Below are positions 8,783 to 18,206 of a stretch of 64,000 bases of DNA, piece after piece. The translations under genes and the position numbers were made by a program. Source of the DNA: Azospirillum rugosum (GTDB taxonomy: Bacteria; Pseudomonadota; Alphaproteobacteria; Azospirillales; Azospirillaceae); assembly GCF_017876155.1 (NCBI RefSeq), contig NZ_JAGINP010000004.1, positions 248,001-312,000 of the forward strand. The letters run 5' to 3'. The notes beneath the pieces were generated by a model, which was not told the DNA's origin, did no database searches, and was given only the letters and a program-made list of their open reading frames with translations. Within the stretch, counting starts at the first letter, position 1, and each line of letters begins with the position of its first letter.

Positions 8783-8800
8783 CAGTACGATACAGTCCAG
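8783..8800. promoter_or_regulatory. Operator 2 (TetR site)
   Basis: ACGATACAGT at 8787-8796 is the exact reverse complement of the core in operator 1. It overlaps the predicted start region of the RND transcript and the RND ribosome site lies shortly after it. Confidence 0.55.
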
Positions 8801-8819
8801 TCCAGTTGGGAGAAGGGTT

Positions 8820-9929
8820 ATGGTTCGGCGGGTGGGATCGGGGACCCTGGCGCTGGGGCTCCTGCTCGGCGCCGCGGCGCTGATCGGATGCAAGGACGAG
8901 CAGGCCGCAAGCGCTCCGGAGCCGCGCCCCGTGCGCGTGACGACCGTGGCGCTGGAGCCCGCCGACGACACCGTCCGCTACCCCGCCGTCATCCGCCCGC
9001 GCGTCGAGGCCGACGTGGGTTTCCGCGTTGCCGGCAAGGTGGTCGCCCGGCTGGTCGAGGTCGGCGCGCGGGTCGAGCCCGGCATGCCGCTGGCCCGGCT
9101 GGACCCGGCGGACATCGAGTTGCAGGTGCGCGCTTCCCAGGCGCAGCTCGCCTCCGCCAGGGCCGACGCGGCCAACGCCCGCGCCGACTTCGACCGCTAC
9201 GCCAAGCTCGCCCGCGGGGAATGGACGACCCGCCAGGAACACGACCGCCGCAAGGCCGCGCTGGACAAGGCCGACGCCAAGGTCCGGGAGATCGAGGCGC
9301 AGCTGCGCGTGCTGAACAACTCCGTCCAATACACCACCCTGCTGGCCGACAGCCCCGGCGTCGTCACCGCCGTGCTGGTGGAGCCCGGACAGGTGGTCGC
9401 CCAGGGGCAGCCGGCCTTCCGCGTCGCCCGCCTGGGCGAGGTGGAGGCGGTCGCCAACATCCCCGAACAGCAGCTGGCCGGCCTGCCGCAGCGGCAGCTG
9501 GGCGTCGAGCTGTGGTCCCAGCCCGGCCTGCGCATCCCGGGAACCCTGCGGGAGGTCTCGCCCAGCGCCGACCCCGGCACCCGCACCTATCAGGCGCGCG
9601 TCACGCTGACGAACCCGCCGCCGTCGGTGCAGCTGGGCATGACCGCCACGCTGGTCGCCCGGCAGGAGCGCGGCGGGTTGGTCGCCCGACTGCCCCTGAC
9701 GGCCATCACGCAGAAGGACCAAGGCACCGCGGTCTGGGTGCTGCCCGGCGACAGCAACAGCGACGGCGGTGGCCGGCTGGACCTGCGTCCGGTGTCGGTG
9801 GTCGCCTACGCCGGCGACCTCGCGGTCGTGGCCGGTGGGCTGAAGGACGGCGACCGGGTGGTGACCGCCGGCGTGCACAAGCTTGACGCCGGCCAGAAGG
9901 TCCGTGTCTGGACGGAGCCGGCGCGATGA
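8820..9929 (+). CDS. RND efflux periplasmic adaptor lipoprotein
   Basis: 369 residues with a lipobox ALIGC near residue 24. Then a barrel-sandwich hybrid (lipoyl) region (VEADVGFRVAGKV), a helical hairpin rich in Ala and Arg (about 100-165), a beta-barrel and a membrane-proximal domain, i.e. an AcrA/MexA-like membrane fusion protein. Anchored to the inner membrane by its lipid, it should link the downstream RND pump to an outer-membrane TolC protein; no TolC gene is in this operon. Its stop overlaps the pump start as ATGA. Confidence 0.92.
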   Translation: MVRRVGSGTLALGLLLGAAALIGCKDEQAASAPEPRPVRVTTVALEPADDTVRYPAVIRPRVEADVGFRVAGKVVARLVEVGARVEPGMPLARLDPADIELQVRASQAQLASARADAANARADFDRYAKLARGEWTTRQEHDRRKAALDKADAKVREIEAQLRVLNNSVQYTTLLADSPGVVTAVLVEPGQVVAQGQPAFRVARLGEVEAVANIPEQQLAGLPQRQLGVELWSQPGLRIPGTLREVSPSADPGTRTYQARVTLTNPPPSVQLGMTATLVARQERGGLVARLPLTAITQKDQGTAVWVLPGDSNSDGGGRLDLRPVSVVAYAGDLAVVAGGLKDGDRVVTAGVHKLDAGQKVRVWTEPAR

Positions 9930-12900
9930 AGAACCATCTCAAGGATGCGCTCACCCGCAACAACCTGTCGGCCTGGGCGCTCTCGCACCGCACGCTGGTG
10001 CTGTTCTTCATCCTCGCCACCGTGCTGGCCGGCGCCCTGACCTACCGGACGCTGGGCCGCGCGGAGGATCCGTCCTTCACCTTCAAGGTGATGACGATCC
10101 GCACCACTTGGCCCGGCGCCACCGCGCGCGAGGTGGAGCAGTTCGTCACCGACCGCATCGAGAAGAAGCTGGAGGAGGTCCCCTACTACGACTACGCCCG
10201 CAGCTACTCGAAGCCGGGCGAGTCGGTCATCTTCCTGACGCTGAAGGATTCCACGCCGCCGCGCAAGGTCGCCGACCTGTGGTACCAGGTGCGCAAGAAG
10301 GTGGGCGACATCCGCCACACCCTGCCGGACGGGGTCGTTGGCCCCAGCTTCAACGACGAGTTCGGCGACGTCTATTCGGCCATCTACGCCTTCATGGGCG
10401 AGGACTTCACCCCCGCCCAGCTGAAGAAGGTGGCCGACGACGTACGCGCCAAGCTGCTGCGCCTGAAGGACGTGGAGAAGGTGGAGCTGATCGCCCCGCA
10501 GGAGGAGCGGATCTTCGTCGAGATCTCCAGCCAGCGGCTCGCCAGCTTCGGCCTGCCGGTGGACGCGGTGATCCAGGCGCTCCAGCGCGAGAACGCCGTC
10601 GCGGCGGCGGGCGACGTGGACACCGGCAGCCAGCGCGTTTACGTCCGCGTCGACCTCGGCATCGACAAGGCGGAGGAGGTGCGCGCCATCCCCGTGGAGA
10701 CGGGCGGCCGGATGCTGACCATCGGCGATGTGGCCGAGGTCAAGCGCGGCTATGTGGAGCCGCGCCAGTTCACCATGCGCCACAACGGCCGCGAGGCCGT
10801 CGGGCTGGGCGTCGTCATGGCGAAGGGCGGCAACGTCCTGCACCTGGGCGAGGCGCTGAAGGCCGAGATGGCGAAGATCCAGGCCGGTCTGCCGGTCGGG
10901 CTGGAGGTGGCGCAGGTCGCCGACCAGCCCCGCGTGGTGGACGCCTCCGTCGGCGAGTTCATGAAGTCGCTGGCCGAGGCGCTGGCCATCGTCATCGCCG
11001 TCAGCCTGGTCAGCCTGGGCTGGCGCACCGGCATCGTGGTGGCGCTGGCCGTGCCGCTGGTGCTGGCGCTGACCCTGGTCACCATGCAGATCCTGGGTAT
11101 CGACCTGCACCGCATCTCGCTGGGCGCGCTGATCATCGCGCTTGGATTGCTGGTGGACGACGCCATCATCGCGGTGGAGATGATGGTGGTGAAGATGGAG
11201 CAGGGCTGGGACCGGCTGAAGGCCGGCGCCTTCGCCTACACCTCCACCGCCTTCCCCATGCTGACCGGCACCGTCGTCACGGCGGCGGGCTTCGTCCCCG
11301 TTGGCCTCGCCCAGTCGGCGGCGGGCGAGTACACCAACGCGATCTTCTGGGTGGTCGGGCTGTCGCTTCTGCTGTCCTGGATCGTGGCGGTGATCTTCAC
11401 CCCGTACCTCGGCTACGTCCTGCTGCCCAAGCCCAAGCACGTCCATCACGACGGTGAGGATCTCGACATCTACAACACCCGCGGCTACCGCATCCTGCGC
11501 GGCATGGTTGCGGCGTGCGTGCGCGCCCGCTGGGTGACCATCGGGGTGACGGTCGCGGCCTTCTTCGCGGCGCTGGTCGGCTTCGGCTTCGTGCAGCAGC
11601 AGTTCTTCCCCAGCGCCAGCCGGCCGGAACTGCTGGTGGACGTCCGCCTCGCCGAGGGATCCTCCTTCGAGGCGACGGCGGCGGAGGTGAGGACGATGGA
11701 GGCGATCCTCGCCAAGGATCCCAACGTGGACTACTGGGTCGCCTACACCGGCGGCGGCTCCCCGCGCTTCTACCTGCCGCTCGACCAGCAGCTCCAGAAC
11801 AGCAACTTCGCCCAGTTCATGGTGATGACCAAGGGGCTGGAGGAGCGGGAGCACGTCCTGAACACCCTGGAAGCCCGGGCGGAGGGGGAGTTCCCCGCCG
11901 CGCGCGTCCGCGTCAGCCGGCTGGAGAACGGGCCGCCCGTCGGCTACCCGGTGCAGTTCCGCGTCACCGGCGACGACCCGGCGACCATCCGCAAGATCGC
12001 CTACGACCTGCGCGACCGCATGCGCACCCACCCCAACATGGCGAACGTCCACCTGGACTGGGACGAGTTGTCCAAGCGCGTCCGGCTGGAGGTGGACACG
12101 GCCAAGGCCCGCGCGCTCGGCATCTCCAAACAGGACCTGTCGAACGCGTTGCAACTGCTGCTGAACGGCATGCCGGTCACCCAATACCGCGAGGGGACGG
12201 AGCTGATCGGCGTCGTCCTGCGCACCACGCCGGAGGAGCGGCTGGACCTGTCGCGGCTGGGCGAGCTTAACATCCGCACCGGCCGCGGCGACGCCGTGCC
12301 GCTGTCGCAGGTCGCCTCCGTCAAGTACGAGCTGGAGGAGCCCGTCCTGTGGCGCCGCGGCCGCGAGACGACCATGACGGTGAAGGGCGACGTGACCGGC
12401 GGCGTCCAGGCCCCGGTGGTCAGCCAGCAGCTGAACGCCCAGCTCGACGCGGTCCGCGCCACGCTGCCCGACGGCTACGCCATCGCCATGGGCGGCGCCA
12501 TCGAGGAGAGCGCCAAGGGCCAGGACTCCATCAACGCCATGCTGCCGCTGATGCTGCTGATCATGGTGACGACGCTGATGCTGCAGCTGCAAAGCTTCTC
12601 GCGCGTCGCCATGGTGCTGCTGACCGCCCCCCTGGGGCTGATCGGGGTGACGGCGTCGCTGCTGGTCTTCAACCTGCCCTTCGGCTTCGTCGCCATGCTG
12701 GGCGTGATCGCGCTGGCCGGCATCATCATGCGCAATTCAGTCATCCTGGTCGACCAGATCGAGCAGGACGTGAGCCAGGGGCGCAGCCGCTGGGACGGCA
12801 TCATCGAGGCCACCGTGCGCCGCGCCCGCCCCATCGGCCTGACCGCGGCGGCGGCGATCCTCGCCATGATCCCGCTGGCCGAAAGCGCCTTCTGGGGCCC

Positions 12901-13057
12901 GATGGCCGTCGCCATCATGGGCGGCCTGACCGGCGCCACCGTGCTGACCATCTTTTTCCTTCCCGCCCTCTACGCCGCCTGGTTCCGCGTGAAGGCCCCG
13001 CAGCGGGAGGCGGCGCGGGACGAGATGCCGCACGGGGTGATGCGGCCGGCGGAGTGA
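9926..13057 (+). CDS. RND-family proton-driven efflux pump
   Basis: 1043 residues, the usual RND pump length. TM1 follows the N-terminus (LVLFFILATVLAGALTY), then a first large periplasmic loop, TM2-6 with GLLVDDAIIAVE carrying the paired Asp residues of the proton relay, TM7, a second large loop, and TM8-12 including GIIMRNSVILVDQI. It is more like the MexW/MdtB-like and cation/multidrug branch than CusA, but the substrate cannot be assigned. Translationally coupled to the adaptor and probably controlled by the divergent TetR protein. Followed by a palindromic repeat shared with the convergent kinase gene. Confidence 0.93.
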   Translation: MKNHLKDALTRNNLSAWALSHRTLVLFFILATVLAGALTYRTLGRAEDPSFTFKVMTIRTTWPGATAREVEQFVTDRIEKKLEEVPYYDYARSYSKPGESVIFLTLKDSTPPRKVADLWYQVRKKVGDIRHTLPDGVVGPSFNDEFGDVYSAIYAFMGEDFTPAQLKKVADDVRAKLLRLKDVEKVELIAPQEERIFVEISSQRLASFGLPVDAVIQALQRENAVAAAGDVDTGSQRVYVRVDLGIDKAEEVRAIPVETGGRMLTIGDVAEVKRGYVEPRQFTMRHNGREAVGLGVVMAKGGNVLHLGEALKAEMAKIQAGLPVGLEVAQVADQPRVVDASVGEFMKSLAEALAIVIAVSLVSLGWRTGIVVALAVPLVLALTLVTMQILGIDLHRISLGALIIALGLLVDDAIIAVEMMVVKMEQGWDRLKAGAFAYTSTAFPMLTGTVVTAAGFVPVGLAQSAAGEYTNAIFWVVGLSLLLSWIVAVIFTPYLGYVLLPKPKHVHHDGEDLDIYNTRGYRILRGMVAACVRARWVTIGVTVAAFFAALVGFGFVQQQFFPSASRPELLVDVRLAEGSSFEATAAEVRTMEAILAKDPNVDYWVAYTGGGSPRFYLPLDQQLQNSNFAQFMVMTKGLEEREHVLNTLEARAEGEFPAARVRVSRLENGPPVGYPVQFRVTGDDPATIRKIAYDLRDRMRTHPNMANVHLDWDELSKRVRLEVDTAKARALGISKQDLSNALQLLLNGMPVTQYREGTELIGVVLRTTPEERLDLSRLGELNIRTGRGDAVPLSQVASVKYELEEPVLWRRGRETTMTVKGDVTGGVQAPVVSQQLNAQLDAVRATLPDGYAIAMGGAIEESAKGQDSINAMLPLMLLIMVTTLMLQLQSFSRVAMVLLTAPLGLIGVTASLLVFNLPFGFVAMLGVIALAGIIMRNSVILVDQIEQDVSQGRSRWDGIIEATVRRARPIGLTAAAAILAMIPLAESAFWGPMAVAIMGGLTGATVLTIFFLPALYAAWFRVKAPQREAARDEMPHGVMRPAE

Positions 13058-13063
13058 GCCATA

Positions 13064-13170
13064 CCCCCTCCCTAACCCTCCCCCTCTTCGAGGTGGAGGG
13101 GACTGCCGCCGAACGTTGACAAGGCTCCCGCCCCCTCTCCCGCGCAGCGGGGGAGGGATGGGGAGGGGGC
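13064..13170. repeat. GC-rich palindromic intergenic element, family 1 copy C
   Basis: Starts CCCCCTCCCTAACCCTCCCC and ends GGGGAGGGATGGGGAGGGGG, forming a long inverted repeat. It lies between the convergent RND and kinase genes but overlaps the kinase 3' end, contributing its last roughly 30 codons. The right arm matches copy D (30155-30241) particularly well. Confidence 0.8.
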
Positions 13171-15777
13171 ACCACCGCTCACCTCCCCCCCGACCTCCCC
13201 CACCACCTTCCGCAAGTGGTGCGCCGACACCGGCTTGTGCAGGATGCTGAAGCCGCTGCGCTGGGCCTCGACGATGCGTTCGGGGGCGGTGTCGCCGGTC
13301 AGGATGATGCTGGGGATCGCCGCGTTGAAATGGGCGTGGACGGCGCGCAGGGCCTCCGGCCCGGTCTTGCCCTGACGCAGACGGTAATCGGCCAGCACGA
13401 GGTCCGGGCGGCGGCCGTCCTTTTCCAGCAGGCCGATCGCCTCCTCCTCCGCGGTCGCGGCGATGACCTCGTAGCCCCAGCCCTCCAGCATGGCGCGCAG
13501 CCCCATCAGGATGATGACCTCGTCGTCGATCACCAGGACGAGCGTGGGCCGTTCCGGATCGCGCGGAAGGCTGGCCTTGGGGGCCGGAGCCGGGAGCGGC
13601 GGCGCCTCCGCGCGCGGGACGGCGACGGTGAAGGCCGATCCCCGGCCAAGCTCCGACCGCAGGGTCAGCGGGTGCTCCAGCAGGGCCGAGAGGCGCCGCA
13701 CGATGGCGAGGCCGAGGCCGAGGCCGCGTTCCCGGTCGCGCTCCGGGTTGCCGATCTGGGTGAATTCCTCGAAGATCTCATCCCGGCGTTCCGGCGGGAC
13801 GCCGATGCCGCTGTCGCACACGGTGACGCGGACCTCCCCGCCGCACCGGCGTGCGCCCAGCAGGATGCGGCCACCCGGCGTGTAGCGCAGCGCGTTGTCC
13901 AGCAGGTTGCGCAGGATGCGCTCCAGCAGCATGGCGTCGCTGCGCACGTGCAGCCCGGTCGCGACGATGCGCAGGTCCAGCCCCTTGCGCGCCGCCTGCG
14001 GCCGGTATTCGGCGGCGAGGCGATCGAAGACGGGTTGCAGCGCCAGGACCGTCGGGACCGGCTTCACCACCCCGGCGTCGAGCTTGGAAATGTCCAGAAG
14101 ACCGTCGAGCAGCCGCTTCAGCGCCTCCAACGCCTGCTGCATGGCCTCCACCGTGGCGTAGCCGGTCGGCTGGCGGCGCATCTGGTCGGACAGCGCGGTC
14201 GCGAAGAAGAACAGGGACTGGACCGGCTGGCGCAGGTCGTGGCTCGCCGCCGCCAGGAAGCGCGACTTCGCCCGGTTGGCCCGCTCCGCCTGGTCCTTGG
14301 CCCGGCGCAGGTCCTCCTCCATCCGCTTGCGCCCGGTGACGTCCAGGGCGTAGACGGCCAGCCGGTCGCCCATGGGGAACAGCCGCAGCGCGTGCCATTC
14401 GTCGGTAGCGCTGAACCAGACCTCAAGCTCGGCGGGCACGCCCTGGTCGATCGCCGGCCGGAACCGCTCCTCGAAGGGTGCGACGGCGTAGCCGGGAAGC
14501 ACCGCGGTGTAGGACCGGCCGGACAGTGTCCCGCCACCGAACAGGACGGAGGCCCGGTCGTTGGCGAAGGTGATCACGCCGTTGCGGTCGAATTCCAGCA
14601 CCGCGTCGGTCGAGCTGGCGAGGATGGCCGCCATGCGCCGCTCCGCCGCGTGGGCCTCCTCGCGGGCGCGCTCGCGCGTCTGGAGTTCGTCGGCCATGGC
14701 GTCGAAGGTCTGCGCCAGGTGGCCGATCTCCGTCCCGTCCGGCTGCGCCCCGATCCGCGCCCCGTGGTCGCCGGCGCGCCAGCGCTCGATCACGGACCGC
14801 ACACGTGCGACGGGGCGCAGCACAAAGGCCCGCGCCCCGAACCAAGCCGCCGCCAGCGCCAGTCCGGTCGATAACGACAGCAGCAGGATGCTGCGCTGGG
14901 CCGCCGCCGCGCGGGCGCGCATCGCCTGGTCCCGGTCGAGCCCGACCGCCATGAACAGCCCCTGCGGCGGATCCTGCACGGGCGCGGAGGCGATGATGCG
15001 CTCGTGACCGTCCAGGCCGGGGATGACGGTCACCCCGCCCGCCTCGGCGCGCAGGAGGGACAGCAGTTGGGACGGCAGGGGCTTCCCGACCTGGGCCGCT
15101 TCCACCGGCCCACCGTTGGACTCCTCGTCCGGGAAGCGGCCGAGCAGGACGCCGTTGCGGTCGGCCAGGAGAAGATCCGCGTGCGGCGGCAGCGGCTTGC
15201 GCGCCAGATAGTCGCGCATCCAGCCGGCATCGACCGCGATCCCCACGGCTCCGGCGACGCGCCCGTCCGCGTCGGTGAAGGGAACCCCGAAGGGAAGGAC
15301 CGCGCGTCCGTCGGTGCGCCGCAGCACATAGTCACCGATCGCGAAGGCCTGCCCGAACAGGGCCATGCGGATGTGCGGGCGGTCGCCGATCGTGATGCCG
15401 ACGAGGCCCGGTTCGCTGGCGCAACGCACGACGCCCGCAAGGTCGGTCAGGACGATGCCCTGCGCGCGCGGCAGCTGCCGCCGCAGGCGCGCCAGGAAGG
15501 TCCGGCACCGCGCCTCGTCGCCGACGAGCGTCGGCGCGATCTCCGCCACGGTCACCAGCACCTCGCGAACCCCGTCGATGACGCGCTGCTGCTCGTCCTG
15601 GATCAGGGCCAAGAGCCGAGAGGCCTCCTCGACGGCCCGCGCCTCCCCCGCCTGGCGCGCCCGGAAATCGTTGTAGGCCTGAATGCCGATGGCCGGCAGC
15701 GTGGCCAGGAGAACGAGGAGGATGAGGCGGGATGGCAGGGTCATGGGGCGGAACGGCGCGGATGAACGGCGGGCCAC
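13072..15777 (-). CDS. Hybrid sensor histidine kinase with C-terminal receiver
   Basis: 901 residues. Order: TM1, an extracytoplasmic double-Cache-like domain (about residues 40-285), TM2, HAMP (about 320-375), PAS (about 380-490), HisKA with the phospho-His in AAASHDLRQP (about residue 513), HATPase_c (N, G1 and G2 boxes: NLLDNALRY, DSGIGVP, GLGLGLAIV) and a receiver domain with Asp in LADYRL. Because the receiver is terminal, the partner regulator may be remote or absent. The start is the GTG at 15777, seven bases after AGGAGGG; the ATG at 15744 lacks a ribosome site. The last about 30 residues are encoded by a palindromic repeat and are low-complexity (rich in Gly, Ser, Pro). Confidence 0.9.
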   Translation of the reverse strand: MARRSSAPFRPMTLPSRLILLVLLATLPAIGIQAYNDFRARQAGEARAVEEASRLLALIQDEQQRVIDGVREVLVTVAEIAPTLVGDEARCRTFLARLRRQLPRAQGIVLTDLAGVVRCASEPGLVGITIGDRPHIRMALFGQAFAIGDYVLRRTDGRAVLPFGVPFTDADGRVAGAVGIAVDAGWMRDYLARKPLPPHADLLLADRNGVLLGRFPDEESNGGPVEAAQVGKPLPSQLLSLLRAEAGGVTVIPGLDGHERIIASAPVQDPPQGLFMAVGLDRDQAMRARAAAAQRSILLLSLSTGLALAAAWFGARAFVLRPVARVRSVIERWRAGDHGARIGAQPDGTEIGHLAQTFDAMADELQTRERAREEAHAAERRMAAILASSTDAVLEFDRNGVITFANDRASVLFGGGTLSGRSYTAVLPGYAVAPFEERFRPAIDQGVPAELEVWFSATDEWHALRLFPMGDRLAVYALDVTGRKRMEEDLRRAKDQAERANRAKSRFLAAASHDLRQPVQSLFFFATALSDQMRRQPTGYATVEAMQQALEALKRLLDGLLDISKLDAGVVKPVPTVLALQPVFDRLAAEYRPQAARKGLDLRIVATGLHVRSDAMLLERILRNLLDNALRYTPGGRILLGARRCGGEVRVTVCDSGIGVPPERRDEIFEEFTQIGNPERDRERGLGLGLAIVRRLSALLEHPLTLRSELGRGSAFTVAVPRAEAPPLPAPAPKASLPRDPERPTLVLVIDDEVIILMGLRAMLEGWGYEVIAATAEEEAIGLLEKDGRRPDLVLADYRLRQGKTGPEALRAVHAHFNAAIPSIILTGDTAPERIVEAQRSGFSILHKPVSAHHLRKVVGEVGGEVSGGAPSPSLPRCAGEGAGALSTFGGSPLHLEEGEG

Positions 15778-15943
15778 GACGCGACCCTCCTGCCACTGGG
15801 ATCGATGCGCCTTGCCGCCACACTCGCGTCTTCGGATGCATGCTGCGACGCCAGGCACACCCTTTACTTGTTGTTTACCAAATACCCCGCCGCCCCACAA
15901 CCAAATTATTTCGTGTACGAATCATGAAAGCGAGCGTGCCAGG

Positions 15944-15979
15944 AAAACGCCCGGCCGGTGAGGATCACCGGGCCGGGCG
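15944..15979 (-). terminator. Terminator of the carbonic-anhydrase-like gene
   Basis: On the minus strand a GC-rich hairpin (GCCCGGCCCGGTGA / TCACCGGCCGGGC, one bulge) is followed by GTTTTCC, 65 bases after the stop of the gene at 16044-16637. The remaining gap (15778-16043) contains an AT-rich stretch that should hold the kinase promoter. Confidence 0.6.
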
Positions 15980-16043
15980 CGGAAATCGCAAGTTGCGATT
16001 GGTCTGCCGGGCGATTGGACTCCGGGCGATTGGTCTGCTTGGA

Positions 16044-16637
16044 TCAGGCCGTCAGGGTGACGGACTCGACGGAGCCGTCCAGCGACATCAGCAGCAGCTC
16101 CACCTCCAGGTCCGGATGCTTCTGCTTGACCATCGCGGCGAGCGTGCGCAGCTGCTCCGCGTGGGCGGCGGTTTCCTTGTCCTTGTCGCCCGCAAGGTCC
16201 TGGCCCAGGAAGACGCGGTAGGCGCCGCAGTCACGGTGGTCCATGACAATGACCTTGTGGATGTGGTGCAGCTGCTTGGCGACGTCCACATGGTCCCAGA
16301 AGGCTTCGCCCCAGGCCTTCTTCTTGTCCGTCAGCGCGCCGAGCGACGCGCCGGCCAGGATGACGTGGTCGTAGTTGTTGGTCAGGCCGCGGCCGTCCAT
16401 GTAGCGGGCGACGTCGTCCACCAGCCGGTAGTCCATGCAGGAGAGCAGCAGCGCCTCCACGTTCCCGCCGGCCTGCGCCTTGCCCGGGATCATCGGCGCC
16501 AGCAGCATGGCGCCGGCGCCCAGCGACGCGATCTTCAGGAAGGAACGGCGGGAGTTGCGCGGCGTGTGCCCGCAGCAGTCATGGCCCGCGTGGGAATGGT
16601 CCGCGTGGGAATGGTGGTGTCCGGTGTCGTCGTGCAT
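16044..16637 (-). CDS. Tat-exported beta-carbonic-anhydrase-like protein with His-rich leader
   Basis: 197 residues. The first about 25 residues are dominated by His, Asp and Cys (MHDDTGHHHSHADHSHAGHD), followed by SRRSFLK and a hydrophobic stretch ending AQA: a twin-arginine signal. The mature part has a CMDYR motif and, about 60 residues on, DHRDCGAYR, matching the Cys/Asp/Arg and His/Cys zinc sites of beta carbonic anhydrases. It is short for that family and probably periplasmic. A metal-binding leader preceding the Tat motif is odd; it could load zinc before folding (speculation). Gene neighbours are cytochrome peroxidase-like on the same strand. Confidence 0.75.
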   Translation of the reverse strand: MHDDTGHHHSHADHSHAGHDCCGHTPRNSRRSFLKIASLGAGAMLLAPMIPGKAQAGGNVEALLLSCMDYRLVDDVARYMDGRGLTNNYDHVILAGASLGALTDKKKAWGEAFWDHVDVAKQLHHIHKVIVMDHRDCGAYRVFLGQDLAGDKDKETAAHAEQLRTLAAMVKQKHPDLEVELLLMSLDGSVESVTLTA

Positions 16638-16820
16638 GGAAGCCCCTGACTGTTCTTGCGGGCAGCGGGTGCCACCCAGAATGGTGGCCCCATCTTTCCG
16701 TCACACGCCCGCAAGGCGCAAGAGTCAAGGATTTCACATCATGAAAATTGCAACGAACGAGCTGGACACCTTTTCGAACGAGATCCGATACAAGAAATTT
16801 CGTTTCTCATTCCAGCACAA

Positions 16821-18206
16821 TCATTGCCCGGCGACGTCCACGTCCAGCTTCATCTTCGGGTGGATGCCGCAGAAGACGTAATAGTGGCCGGCCTCCGGGA
16901 AGGGAATCAGCGCGCTCTGGCCCGGGTCCTGGACGCCGCTGTTGAACTCCTTGCCGTCGCGTTCGTAGCGGACGTTGTGCTCGCGGTTGTCGTCGTTGTG
17001 GACGGTCAGCGTCTGGCCGGCGCGCAGCTGCACCGCGGCGACGCTGAAGCGCTTGCCGCGCTGCCCGACAACCGGTGGATTGGCCGGCGGCTCGGCGGGC
17101 AGCGTCGCGGCGACCGGAATGACGGGGGCGAGCGAGGCCACCTTGACCGGCGGCGCCTCCGGCTTGAAGGCCGGGGCCGGGCCGGTGGCGTCCAGGCTGC
17201 GCAGGAAGGCCAGCAGGTCGGCCTTCTCCCCGGCGGTCAGGGTCAGGCGCGGCAGGTCGGGCGACAGGGTCGGCCGGTCCACGTAGTTGCCGGCGTAATG
17301 GTCGAGCACCGCCTCCAGCGTGGCGATGGAGCCGTCGTGCATGTAGGGCGCGCGGTTGGCGACGTTGCGCAGCCCCGGCGTCTTGAAGGCGTGGTCGACG
17401 CTGGGTTCGCCCAGGATGGCGCCGCGGCCCTTGTCGTCGCCGGGCAACCCGATGTCATGGAAGGCGTGGTCGGTGAAGGCCCAGCCGGAATGGCAGGAGG
17501 CGCAGCCGGCCTTGCCGGTGAACAGCTCGAAGCCGCGCTTGGCGCTGTCCGACACGGCCTTGGCGTCGCCGGCCACCCAGCGGTCGAAGGCGGTCTGGCC
17601 GGACAGGATCGTGCGCTCGAAGGTCGCCAGCGCCTTGCCGACATTGGCGGCGGTGATCTGCGGCTCCTCCGGGAAGGCGGCGGCGAACAGCGGGGCGTAG
17701 GCGGGCTTCGACTTCAGCGCGGCCACCATGCCGTCCAGCGTCTGATTCATCTCCCGCGGGTTCTGGACCGGGCCCAGCGCCTGCTCCTCCAGGCTGGCGG
17801 CACGGCCGTCCCAGAAGTAGCGCTCGCCCCAGGCGGCGTCGCCGATGTAGGGCGTGCGGCGGCCCAGCGGCGCGCCGTCCAGCCCGTCGGCCGCGGCCCG
17901 CCCGTCCTGGAAGCCCTTGCCCGGCTCGTGGCAGGAGGCGCAGGCGCGGTCGCCGGCGCCCGACAGGGCGGTGTCGTGGAACAGCTTCTCGCCCAGCGCC
18001 GCCTTGGCGTCGGTGTAGGGGTTGGACGCCGGGAAGGGAACCACCGCTGGCCGGGCGTAATAGGCGGGGTCGTTCGGCGACGCGTCCGGCGCGCCCGCCC
18101 GCTGGGCCGAGAAAACGGCCGAGGCGCCCCCGAACAGCCCGGCGCTGACCACACCGGCAACGATCAGGGACAGGGCGCGGGAACGGGTGGGGGACGACGT
18201 CGGCAT
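16821..18206 (-). CDS. Di-heme cytochrome c peroxidase fused to a C-terminal cupredoxin
   Basis: 461 residues with an N-terminal signal peptide. Two c-type heme motifs are visible, CASCH (about residue 89) and CASCHSGW (about residue 237), in the MauG/CcpA peroxidase framework (GLRNVANRAPYMHDGSIATL, a stretch with the usual axial Met and conserved motif). After a Pro-rich linker, the last about 100 residues form a plastocyanin-like domain with ligands His (REHNVRY), Cys and His (FCGIHPKMK) and Met. It should act in the periplasm, either reducing peroxide or modifying a substrate oxidatively, with the copper domain as a built-in electron donor (inference). Confidence 0.85.
   Translation of the reverse strand: MPTSSPTRSRALSLIVAGVVSAGLFGGASAVFSAQRAGAPDASPNDPAYYARPAVVPFPASNPYTDAKAALGEKLFHDTALSGAGDRACASCHEPGKGFQDGRAAADGLDGAPLGRRTPYIGDAAWGERYFWDGRAASLEEQALGPVQNPREMNQTLDGMVAALKSKPAYAPLFAAAFPEEPQITAANVGKALATFERTILSGQTAFDRWVAGDAKAVSDSAKRGFELFTGKAGCASCHSGWAFTDHAFHDIGLPGDDKGRGAILGEPSVDHAFKTPGLRNVANRAPYMHDGSIATLEAVLDHYAGNYVDRPTLSPDLPRLTLTAGEKADLLAFLRSLDATGPAPAFKPEAPPVKVASLAPVIPVAATLPAEPPANPPVVGQRGKRFSVAAVQLRAGQTLTVHNDDNREHNVRYERDGKEFNSGVQDPGQSALIPFPEAGHYYVFCGIHPKMKLDVDVAGQ

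Noticed and set aside
9806-12592. 928-residue minus-strand open frame opposite the RND pump
   Set aside because: Composition (His, Gln, Asp, Gly) is typical of antisense frames; the plus-strand RND gene is unambiguous.
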